Below, piece by piece: positions 13,301 through 26,000 of a stretch of DNA of 64,000 nt. This stretch comes from Gigantopelta aegis (taxonomy: Eukaryota; Mollusca; Gastropoda; Neomphalida; Peltospiridae), in NCBI RefSeq assembly GCF_016097555.1, contig NC_054706.1, positions 27,920,282-27,984,281 on the forward strand. The letters run 5' to 3'. The notes below the pieces were generated by a model that saw nothing but the letters and a program-made list of their open reading frames with translations, was not told the origin of the DNA and searched no databases. Within the stretch, counting starts at the first letter, position 1, and each line of letters begins with the position of its first letter. Both the position numbers and the translations under genes were made by a program.

Positions 13301-16300
13301 GAGCTGCCACATGGGTTTGAGTTGCCCCATTTCCAACACACCAGCTCAGGTCATCGTTTAAACGTCGTCTTTTATTGGTGGGGGGAGGGGGGCGTAGCTT
13401 AGTGGTAAAACGCCCGCCTGATGCGCAGTCGGTTTGGGATCGACCACAGTCGGTGGGCCCATTGGGCTATTTCTTGTTCCAGCCAGTGCACCACGACTGG
13501 TATATCAAAGGCCGTGGTATGTACTACCCTGTCTGTGGGATGGTGCATATAAAATATCCCTTGCTGTTAATCGAAAAGAGTATCTGTATCATATCTGTGT
13601 GGTCCTTAACTGGCTGGACTGAGAAATAGCTCAATGAGCCCACCGACAGGGATCGACTGCATGTCAAGTACAACGGAATAATTCAGAACAAGCTGTTGTA
13701 GTGCACGCCTGCTTTGGCGCAAGTTCTGACGTGTGCCAATTCCTTCTATCATGACAGGAGGTAAGTTAGGAGGGAAATCGGTCCCGGTGGTGTACTAGTT
13801 AATCCATCGGAGTTAAGACAGGTAGATACTGGATTCGACTCCCGGTACCGGCTCCAATCCAGAGCTAGTTTAACGACCCGCTGGATCTATATCTTCCACA
13901 CTTGGTGTATTGCATCTCAACCCATAATTGATTTTACTTCACAGAATACCGGTGCAGCTCAGTTTTTCGTGGACTATGATCGTAGTCAAGGCAACTACAT
14001 TGTCGATGCCGACGGCAACGTTTTATTGGATCTTTATACACAAATTGCTTCTCTACCTCTAGGTAAGATTGTATTTTTTGGCATTAATTTATGAAATTAA
14101 AATGTGTTGAGTGCGTCGTTAAATAAAACGTGTCCTAACATTTCCTTGTCCATTTATGGGGCACTGGTTGGGACGAGAAAAAAAACCCCAATCAGCTGAA
14201 TGGATCCACTGAGGTGGTTCGATCCTGCGACGCAAGCACCTCAAGCGGGCATTCAACCAACTGAGCTAAATCCCGCCTCTCAAATTTAACGACAACACTA
14301 ATCCAAAACATCCAATCGTATGCGACATTAGAAGTCTTCTAAAACATTAAAATTGTATTAATTGTCAAGTACACGTACTGTAGATAACAGTTTGTTTTTG
14401 GGGAACCGTTCAACGTAACGCTCGAGAATGGAAGGGTGTTGTGTTGCAGATGTTGTGTGTGTGTGTGGGGGGGGGGGGGGGGGGGGGGGGTGTTGCAGTA
14501 AAAATCGTTTGATTTCGATTATCCAAACCAATTCTAAAATAACTTACAAAACTAAATTCCGTAATGTGACACTCGTAGGCTAGTGTTACATTTTGTATAT
14601 TGATGTATGTTTCAGAGACATTTCGGCAACTGGGATGGCGGGGAGTGGGGGTGGGCGAGTTACTGTTTGTATTTCACTAGGTGAAGGGAGATATTAATGA
14701 CTGCCCACTTTAGTTGGAGGGCCAATAATCCCCTGTCCCCAGCTTCCGACGTCTGTAACTAAATTAATCATGCATTTTTTGGTATTATTTAATAGCTAAC
14801 ATTTTTATTCTGATTATAGGATGATAACAACTCTATTTGTTTTACTGTAGGTTACAATCACCCAAGTCTGGCCAAGGCTATGTCACGACCAGAAAATCTG
14901 GTAAGTGTACCTTGACCTGACTACATTTTATAATTGCATATATACGCAGGCATGTAGAAACGATATCTGGAGAAGGGAGGGGAGGGGAGGGAGGAGGCAC
15001 AATGTAGTGGATGGTGTACAGTCTATAGTGGTAGACTGTTATCTTTATATAGAGCAGGACCAACAAAAAATAACAAAACATCCGTACATTTTCGTCTTTG
15101 ATTGGGGAGGCACGTGCCTTCCCATCCACCTTTCCTTAGGGACTGATGCGTCGGAAAATGCCAGCAACTGGATGGGTCAAGGGGGTATTATCTTCATTGG
15201 AGGGGGTTGGGGGGGGGGGGCAGTGTCCACATCTAAGGATTGGTACTATAGTATGTTATTAAAAGAAAGCATCTTTGTTGGTTAAATTGTGGCTGTTATA
15301 AAGTCTAACAACTTGTTTTGTGCAAATAGAAATATTTTAATGAGTTTGTTTTGTTCCCCTTTTGTTTAGTCTGCATTCATCAACCGCCCTGCCTTGAGTG
15401 TGTTCCCACCAAAAGACTGGCCGCAGAAGCTACAGACGGCATTACTTGCTGTAAGTTACATTGACGGCTTTCCTCAGTATTCAAATGATAGAAAAGCTGA
15501 TTTTAAAATATTCCATGTTTTATATATTAATTCCAAAATTACAAGAATAAAAACCTAACAAAACAAAACTTTTAATTAACATTCCATCCCAAAATGTATA
15601 CGTGTCTCTAATTCATCCTACCTGAATGGATTAACGTATTATAAGTTTTTCATATATATTTTTTTTAATAATCAGTAAGTTGGAGGCGTTTTTTGGCTAC
15701 TCCATGTAATCTGCAATTTCATTCGACCAATCAAAACCGTTCTGGCATACATCTGACAATGCTTAACAAGCTGTATAATATATAGATATTCATTACATGG
15801 CTATTATGTGGCGTAGCGTGTCATAAATAGTCTTTTTAAAATATTGTTTATAATTATTAAATTCTGTACTATACAAATCCCATGGTCGCAACTAACCTAA
15901 AATCAATAGAAGACTGGTGGAATCCCAGCCCGCGAAAAAACAAAACAACAACAACAACAACCGAAAAACAACAAACAACAAAACAAACACGAAAAACAAA
16001 CAAACAAAATAACCCAACCCCAAATAAACCCCCAAAACAACAAAACCAACAAAAATAACAAAACCAATCATACAAACAAACAAAAACAACAAACAAATAA
16101 ACAAACAAAACAAAACAACAATAAAGAATCCAAGTGCAGTAACACGATAGTGGATCTTTTTCAGCTTGACACAAAATGTCAAAATGGCACTTACAATTAT
16201 TGAACAAAAAACAAAAGGGACGGAAAATCGTCTTTTTTACATAGTTGTTGCTAAGTACAATCCTGAATTCAGGTTTAGATTTAATTTAGGTTTGTGATAA

Positions 16301-16981
16301 AGATGTATACACTATTTACTAAAAAAGAACATGTTGTTTTTTAAACATCTGCAAGTTAGATTTTCATTTTACAGGTGTCACCGCCGGGACTTAACCAAGT
16401 GCAGACGATGTCTTGTGGCGCATGCTCAATTGAACATGCGCAGAAAGCATGTTTCATTACCTACAATGTAAGCTAATTGATACTTAATCATAACACAATA
16501 TGTTCGTACCAAAATTGTATTACTAGGTTCTTTCTGACAGATACATAATGTATTTGAGATATATTACTAGTTATATATAACACTATGGGGATTAATTTAT
16601 TGTTGATGTTTTTCAAGAGACTGTCAGTTTTGATAATAAATTATTTGTAGGCCTAGGCTACACCAGGTCTGAGGCCCATTTCACTAAACATTATAAGTTT
16701 ACGTCTGCTACTAGCAGTTATACCGGTCGTGCGTTTGTATGTGTTTGGCATCTTGTAATACATACTGACTGTGTTACAGACTGATATATATCTTGTAATA
16801 CACACTGACTGTGTTACAGAGTGATATATATGATATCTTGTAATACATACTGACTGTGTTGCAGAGTGATATATATCTCGTAATACACACTGACTGTTAC
16901 AGAGTGATATATATCTTGTAATACATACTGACTGTGTTACATAATGATATATATCTTGTAATACACGCTAACTGTTACAGA

Positions 16982-17012
<31 letters not shown>

Positions 17013-20000
17013 CTTGTAATACACACTGACTGTTACAGAGTGATATATATATATCTTGTAATACACGCTGACTGTTACAGAGTGATATATATCTTGTAAT
17101 ACATACTGACTGTTACAGAGTGATATATATATCTTGTAATACACGCTGACTGTTACAGAGTGATATATATATCTTGTAATACATACTGACTGTTACAGAG
17201 TGATATATATCTTGTAATACACACTGACTGTTACAGAGTGATATATATATCTTGTAACACACGCTGACTGTTACAGAGTGATATATATATATCTTGTAAT
17301 ACACGCTGACTGTTACAGAGTGATATATATATCTTGTAATACATACTGACTGTGTTACATAGTGATATATATCTTGTAATACATACTGACTGTTACAGAG
17401 TGATATATATATCTTGTAATACACGCTGACTGTTACAGAGTGATATATATCTTGTAATACACGCTGACTGTTACAGAGTGATATATATCTTGTAATACAC
17501 GCTGACTGTTACAGAGTGATATATATCTTGTAATATATACTGACTGTGTTACATAGTGATATATATCTTGTAATACATACTGACTGTTACAGACTGATAT
17601 ATATCTTGTAATACATACTGACTGTGTTACATAGTGATATATATGATATCTTGTAATACATACTGACTGTGTTACATAGTGATATATATGATATCTTGTA
17701 ATATATACTGACTGTGTTACATAGTGATATATATCTTGTAATACATACTGACTGTTACAGACTGATATATATCTTGTAATACATACTGACTGTGTTACAT
17801 AGTGATATATATCTTGTAATACATACTGACTGTGTTACAGAGTGATATATATATCTTGTAATGCATACTGACTGTTACAGAGTGATATATATATCTTGTA
17901 ATACATACTGACTATTACAGACTGATATATATCTTGTAATACATACTGACTGTGTTACATAGTGATATATATCTTGTAATACACACTTACTGTTACAGAC
18001 TGATATATATATCTTGTAAGACATACTGACTGTGTTACAGAGTGATATATATATCTTGTAATACATACTGACTGTTACAGAGTGATATATATATATCTTG
18101 TAATACATACTGACTGTTACAGAGTGATATATATCTTGTAATACATACTGACTGTTACAGAGTGATATATATCTTGTAATACATACTGACTGTTACAGAG
18201 TGATATATATCTTGTAATACACGCTGACTGTTACAGAGTGATATATATATCTTGTAATACATACTGACTGTTACAGAGTGATATATATCTTGTAATACAC
18301 GCTGACTGTTACAGAGTGATATATATCTTGTAATACATACTGACTGTTACAGAGCCGATTGCGCGGTGGCAAATCAATTACAGAAGAAGAGTTGCAGACT
18401 GCTCTGATGAACAAGGAACCTGGATGTCCACCACAGACTGTAATGTCATTCAAGAATGCATTCCATGGCAGAACCATGGGTTAGTAGCTTCTCAAAAAAA
18501 CCCACAAAAAAACCACCATTGTGTTTAACAAAATTGAGGCTCCTTGGAAAATTTATTTGAATTTTGAGGGTTTTTTTCTTTTTCTTCTGTTTTGTTTTGG
18601 GGTTTTTTTTTGAGGTGGGTGATTTTTTTTTATTTGCCAAATTAAACTTTAATTTACAGTTGTCAATTTGGCAAGTGACTGCTTAAACTCCCCCTAAAAA
18701 CCCCCAACAAAACAACAACAAAAAAAACACCCAAAAAACCCACAACCATACATATGTTGTTGAATTAGGGGTGGGTGGAGCCAAAACATGTTCGATCCAT
18801 GTTTCCGTACTGAAGGATTTTTCCAATTTTAGAAAATGGTTGGAATTTTTGCTTGAATGTTCCCTGAGTAGATTGTGTCTTTATTGATTTGAGAGGCAGT
18901 ATTTCAGAGACAATTTGTTATTGATAGCTTAGGCCTAAAAGAAAATAATAGTTTTTCCAGGAATCCTACCCTATCTAGAAAACAACCTGACCTTATTTTT
19001 TTAATGTTTCTTCTTCCTCTTTTTTCTTCTTTTTTTACTGATATGTACATGAAAAGAAATATACATATTTTATCGGACTATTGTAAAATTAATTAATTTA
19101 AAAATCAATAATATATAATTTATAAAATAAGCTGACCTACCCTATGTTCCTGGAAATACACACTTTGTTTTAGGCATTACCAATAACTAATTAATACATA
19201 GCTTCCATTAATTTTAATTAGGTGCCCTAGCACTGACTCACACAAAACCAATTCACAAGCTTGATCTTCCCCAGCCAGACTGGCCCATAGCAGATTTCCC
19301 TCAGCTCAAGTATCCGCTGGATGAGTTCACCCGTGAAAATAGAGAGGAAGAAGATCGATGTCTGGCTCAGGTATGTAATATTCCAGACCGTCCATGAAGA
19401 CAAATGTAGTTTTCTATAATGTGACCCACCATTTTACATTATTTAACATTTATTTCTCATTTACTAACATAAATGTAAAAGTAAATTTTGTTTTATTTAA
19501 CGACGCCACTAGAGCACATTGATTTTTTATCTTATCATCGGCTATTGGACGTCAAACATATGGTAATTTTTAGAGAAAACCCGCTGTCGCCACATAGGCT
19601 ACTCTTTTATGACAGGCAGCAAGGAATCTTTTATTTGTGCTTCCCACAGGCAGGATAGCACAAACCATGGCCTTTGTTGAACCAGTTATGGATCACTGGT
19701 CGGTGCAAGTGGTTTACACCTACCCATTGAGCCTTGCGGAGCATTCACTCAAGGTTTGGAGTTGATATCTGGATTAAAAATCCTATGCCTCGACTGGGAT
19801 CCGAACACAGTACCCACCAGCCTGTAGACCGATGGTCTAACCACGACGCCACCGAGGCCGGTAAACATAAATGTATTCATTCACATATGCATTAGCTTGC
19901 ATTTTTGTTTGCACTGAAATGTTATTAACCATTTCTTAATTCTTTTATTTCATCAATTCTTCATTCATTCCATTGTGATCCCTTTTTAACACAATAATAT

Positions 20001-23000
20001 GATTAATTAATTATTTTAAATGTATTAAATGTCTACTTCTAAAATGGTGGGTCATGTTAGTGTTGCAGCTCCAAATAGTTTTAATAGCTTATTTGTTTGA
20101 TAGTTTTTGCCATAATTTTTGTGCATGCAAAATTCACGATTATAAAAAGCTGTTGAATTATTAGGTTATGTTAAAAAGACTGTATTCTTTGTTTCAGATA
20201 TTAAATATTGTATGTTAAGGTGGGTACTTTTTAATCAACAAAATCATAAAATAAAATGGTAAATATACATGTACATGGTTGCAAGCCATAGAAATGAATT
20301 TATTTAAATTTGGAGTGCTTTGTAATAGTAATTCAGCTTTCCCTGGAAGGATTTAAACCATACTACAGTGAAACCTTTCAAAATTGGACCCTCTGTAAAC
20401 CGGAATTCCCTCAAAACCGGACATTTTCACGGTCCTTTTTTTTAAAAATCATTAAAGAACTTAACCTCTCTAAACCAGATACCTCTTAAAACCGGACATT
20501 TTACTTGGTTCCTAGGGTGTTCGGTTTAAAGGGGTTTCACTGTAGTAGACATTCTGGCAGAATGGGAAAGTACACAGCAATGTTTCTATAAAATGTTCCT
20601 ATCTGCTCTGGTGGAACAGCCCCATTCAAATCATTGCCCCACATCTACTACATAAAAAGATGTGGTATGTACTATCCTGGTTATATGGACAGAGCATATA
20701 AACAATAACACTATTACCTCATTCAAAATTATATTTCTGCATAATTTTAGAGTCCAGGAGAATTTCCGATAAAGCCACAGAATATGAATTAAAGTCACAG
20801 ACTATTGTTTCAATCCTTGGAAATAAACACTTAAGTTTGGTGAATCTACAAACCTGTAATACATCTGGATAAAATTGCAATCAAGTGAAACAAGAGTCTG
20901 TGACATAGAAACAGGGAAATACCCTCTACAAATAGACTAGAGCTCATCTCTGTTACACCGACCTCAGTGGCATCATGGTTAGACCATCGGTCTACAGGCT
21001 GATAGGTACTGGGTTCAGATCCCAGTCGAGGCATGGGATTTTTAATCCAGATACCAACTCCAAACCCTGAGTGAGTGCTCCGCAAGGCTCAGTGGGTAGG
21101 TGTAAACCACTTGCACCGACCAGTGATCCTAACTGGTTCAACAAAGGCCATGGTTTGTGCTATCCTGCCTGTGGGAAGCGCAAATAAAAGATCCCTTGCT
21201 GCTTATCGGAAAGAATAGTCCATGTAGTGGCGACAGCGGGGTTTCTTTCAAAATCTGTGTGGTCCTTAACCATATGTCTGACGCCATATAACCGTAAATA
21301 AAATGTGTTGAGTGCGTCGTTAAATAAAACATTTCTTTCTTGCATCTCTGTTACAGTTACTTCTCAGAGGTATGTGTATTAAAAAAAATATTTTAAAATG
21401 CATTTCGTGGCATTACAAAGACCAAGATGGCCATAAACAATTCAGATGTATAGAAACTGATATTCTAAACAATACAATATAAGTAATGTCTGATTTCAGT
21501 TATAAAACCCCCAACTGTAATAGTAAAATAGTGTTTAAAACCTAGGGTCTGTAATTTAACAAATTACTGAACTCATAACTTGTACCAATACATCATTACA
21601 TATTTGCAAGAGATAAACACACAGCCAAGTCTGATACTGCCTGATCATTTGAAGTGGCACTTTGTTTTGACAGGTGAAAGATTTGATAGAGAAATACCAA
21701 AAACAAGGAAAACCTCCGGTGGCTATAGCCGTGGAGCCAGTTCAGAGTGAAGGGGGAGATAACCATGCCTCTGCATATTTCTTCCAAGAACTGCAAAACA
21801 TCACCAATGAGGTACACCATTGTGGATTACCAATTGTTTGTAGTATGGATCTGTTGCATAGAAATTTAGTATCTATCTAGTATAATGATAACTTAAATTT
21901 AAAAAACAAAATTTCATGTCTGAGATTGCATTGGCTGTACAAATAGTTGATTTGACAGATCTGCAGTAAATGTAGAAAAATATTTGATGATATTTTTTTT
22001 GGTTAAAAGTAGGTGACTATGCTAGATACTTTGTTCATAGTCCAAAATTCAGGTAAACCCAGTTATCACTGGAGCATGTGACTTTAAAAGTCAAATATTG
22101 AGGTTAAATTCCTCTTTTCATCAGTAATCATCTTTGAACCATATTGGGATCGATCCCCGTCAGTGGGCCCATTGGGCTATTTTTCATTCCAGCCAGTGCA
22201 CCACGACTTGTATATCACTACCCTGTCTGTGGGATGGTGCATATAAAAGATCCCTTGCTGCTAATCAAAAAGAGTAGCCCATGAAGTGGTGACAGTGGGT
22301 TTTCTCTCTCAATATCTGTGTGGTCCGTAACCATATGTCTGAGACCATATAACCGTAAATAAAATGTGTTGAGTGCGTCGTTAATTAAAATATTTCCTTC
22401 CTTCTTTTGAACCATATGTACTGAAAAAAATAGGAAGAGTTTAACACCATTTTTACAATGGAGTAGCCAGGATTTTAATATTGGGGGGCACCCACTTTGG
22501 AGGGGGAAATCACACTGTTTATGAGTTGTGTTAGGGAGGGAGGGGGAAACGAGGTGTAATTGTAGGTGGCCAATGTTTCCATGACCTGTGGCTGTGTCAG
22601 TGCATTTGTGATGAGCCACAACTGGTCAAATACCGTGGTATGTGCTGTCCTTTCTGTGGAAAAGTGCATATAAAGGATCCATTGCTGCTAATGGAAAAAT
22701 GTAGCAGGTTTCCTCTGATGGCTATGAGAAATAATTACCATATCTTTGACATCCAGTAGCCGATCATTAATTAATCAATGTGCTCTAGTAGTGTCGTTAA
22801 ACAAAACAAACTTTATTGTCATACGTTTAGTGAGTTATGATGCATGTATATTTCTAAATTATCAAAAACTGTGGTTACGTAGAAATTATGCTGAATGCAT
22901 GTATGAATGTGATGTATTTCAGCATGTATATTTTTAAATGATCAAAAACTGTGGTTATGTAGAAATTATTCTGAATGCATGCATGAATGTGATAAATTTC

Positions 23001-26000
23001 AGCATGTATATTTTTAAATTATCAAAAACTGTGGTTACATAGAAATTATGCTGAATGCATGTATGTGATGTATTTCAGCATGTATATTTTTAAATTATCA
23101 AAAACTGTGGTTACATAGAAATTATTCTGAATGCATGCATGAATGTGATGTATTTCAGCATGTATATTTTTAAATTATCAAAAACTGTGGTTACGTAGAA
23201 ATTATTCTGAATGCATGCATGAATGTGATGTATTTCAGCATGTATATTTCTAAATTATCAAAAATTGGTTACATAGAAATTATGCTGAATGCATGTATGT
23301 ATGTGATGTATTTCAGCATGTATATTTTTAAATTATCAAAAACTGTGGTTACGTAGAAATTATGCTGAATGCATGTATGTGATGTATTTCAGCATGTATA
23401 TTTTTAAATCATCAAAAACTGTGGTTACATAGAAATTATGCTGAATGCATGTATGTATGTGATGTATTTCAGCATGTATATTTTTAAATTATCAAAAACT
23501 GGTTTCGTAGAAATTATGCTGAATGTATGTATGTGATGTATTTCAGAATGTATATTTTTAAATTATCAAAAACTGGTTACATAGAAATTATGCTGAATGC
23601 ATGTAGCCTATGTATGTGATGTATTTCAGAACAGCATGGGTCTGCTGATTGACGAGGTTCAGACGGGGTGCGGCATCTCGGGGAGGATGTGGGCTCACGA
23701 ACACTGGAACCTGCGAGAACCCCCCGATATCGTGACCTTCGCCAAGAAGATGATGACTGGAGGATTCTACTGTAGTGATAAATTCAGACCCAAAGAAGTA
23801 AAATAACTTTTTATTTCATTTAATTCCTCAATTACTTATACCTACCACAGTATAATGGAACAAGCAGTCTAAGAGTAGTGTCCAACAAATGTTTTCATTT
23901 CATTTCAACTTATTTTCGTGCTTATATCAAATTAAGGTTCAAGCATGCTGTCCTGGGCACATAACTCAGCTATCTGGGCTGTCTGTCCAGGACAGTGGGT
24001 TAGTTGTTAATTGTTAGAGGTTAGTGAGAGAGAAGAGGGAGTAGTGGTCTTACACCTACCCACTGAGTCATTAAAACTCGCTCTGGGTGGAAGCCGGTAC
24101 CTGGCTGCGAACCCTGTACCTACCAGCCTTATGTTCAATGGCTTAACCACAACACCACCGAGACCGGTCCAACAAATGTTTTAATCTCCTAAATTCAAGG
24201 GCCATAACTGGTAAAAATGAGAAAGCCACATGAAAGTCAAACTTGTCTGCTAACTCTACCATGTGTATTGTAAAGCTTGTACAGACAAAATTTCAGCTCA
24301 ATATTTTGAGGCATTGCAAAACCAAAAAAAGCCTGGAAAACTATATGTGGGATAGATGAACAGACAGATGGAGAAAGAGTCTATAGTCCCCTTCTGATGG
24401 ACCAGCACAGGACTAATAAATCGTCGCGTGAGAGCTAAAAGGTCGTAAGTGGCAGATACGACCCAAAACGTCTTTTTTGCATATTCGGAATCGCCATCCC
24501 CGATTACATATTGTCACAAAAAATCGTTGCTGTGTCCCCAATTGCATCGTTTATACAGAAGGATTTAAATGGTCGTAAGTGAATCACAGATACCAATTTG
24601 CACGAAAATAGACGTAACTGACACATATGACTTTCTTCCGATTTGCTTGCTGTCCATTATGTGAACACCATTTTTAAATACAGTTCGTTATATAATTATG
24701 TCTGACAGGTCGTATGTGCCAAATACAACACATATGTATTCTTTGGTATCGGTCTGTGATAGAAATTACAAATGTGAAGTACAATAGAGCATACATTATG
24801 TCAATATTTTTATGTGCTTGAATCCAAAAATTAATATGACTTGTCGTTGTGAGAGCCCGGTCTATTTAAGAAAAACATTTGGTACTGCATGCACCGAACC
24901 ATTTGGCAACAGACAAGAATGGTGTCTGTATATATAAATAGGAATTGCATAAACATTAATGTTTGTATGGTTTGCTATTTTATGTACACCATAATTATAA
25001 TAATAAACATGTTTTGGTGAATTTTCTTAAAAAACAAATATCTATTTTGAAATGTTTTTAATTGAAGCAAAGTTTCCAACATGTAATTTGTATCTGTATA
25101 TACAATTTTAATTCATAATAATGTTGTATGTGGCATATACGACCAAAGTGCAAGCATAATCACACTGATTTTGGATGTACATGTATTTAATTATATGTTA
25201 CGGTGATCAAGTTCCGCCTTTCAGCTGCCTTTGAAGATCTAATATAGGCATTATGGATTAACAATATTGCACATACAAACGTCATTGTAAGTTATCCATG
25301 ACAAAGTCCAGTAACAAAAGACAGTGTAATCAGACTTAAGGTTAAAAGGCGAATAAAGTGAATGTGGCGTCAACATAAACGATAGCAAGATCTATGAACT
25401 TTGATTAACTTTACAGTTAACAAATATTTGCAACAGAATATCTCTGTCCTGAGTCAGACCCCCGATTCTATCGGAGGCCGGACTCTGGATATGCGTGTTC
25501 GAAACACTAGTGGTATATGGACTATGGACAAGTTAAACCAGTTACTAAGCTAAGCTAGCAACAGAATGTTGAACGTGAACATGACACAACACACACACCA
25601 AAACATTAGCACAACTTAGCACGCACAACAGAAGCTGAACATGACAAAGCACACACACCAAAACATTAGCACAACATAGCACGCACAACAGAAGCTGAAC
25701 ATGACACAACACACACACCAAAACATTAGCACAACTTAGCACGCACAACAGAAGCTGAACATGACACAACACACACACCAAAACATTAGCACAACTTAGC
25801 ACGCACAACAGAAGCTGAACATGACATAGCACACACAACATAAGCTGAACATGACATAGCACACACAACAGGATATGAACATAACATAGCTCACACAACA
25901 GGACCTGAACATGATATATAGCATACACAACAGAACTTGGAACATTAATGATAACAAGACCTGAACATAACACAGCAAAAAGCTGAACATGAGAAAATAA

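Larger units (their letters stand above)
4460..13944. other. ABAT intron 2 (9.5 kb)
   Basis: The intron is repeat-rich: SINEs, a TTTAA-ended MITE, a 51-bp minisatellite, a Tc1 transposase and microsatellites are listed separately. The stretches 4560-5630, 5960-6540, 8490-9150 and 12510-13370 show only AT-rich or low-complexity sequence with no feature I can name. A short fragment AAGCTGTTGTAGTGCACGCC (about 13690) also occurs near 3504. Confidence 0.5.
14063..16374. other. ABAT introns 3-5
   Basis: Besides the SINE pieces at 14098-14282, these introns hold a GT/G microsatellite (14453-14491), A/C-rich low complexity (15935-16130) and G-rich runs (14960-15220). No gene or clear mobile element was recognised elsewhere. 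Confidence 0.45.
19371..21673. other. ABAT intron 8
   Basis: The intron holds one mosaic SINE, a CAGTGAAACC MITE and a TTTAA-ended MITE split by a second SINE. The segment 19880-20360 is AT-rich and featureless; a fragment near 20662 (GTGGTATGTACTATCCTGG) is a SINE body scrap. Confidence 0.5.

Noticed and set aside
15869-16207. Minus frames rich in Phe/Val/Cys resembling membrane segments
   Set aside because: They derive from CAAA/AACA low complexity in ABAT intron 5.
16751-18352. Repeat frames reading [11 protein letters not shown]
   Set aside because: They are satellite translations within intron 6 on the strand opposite ABAT.
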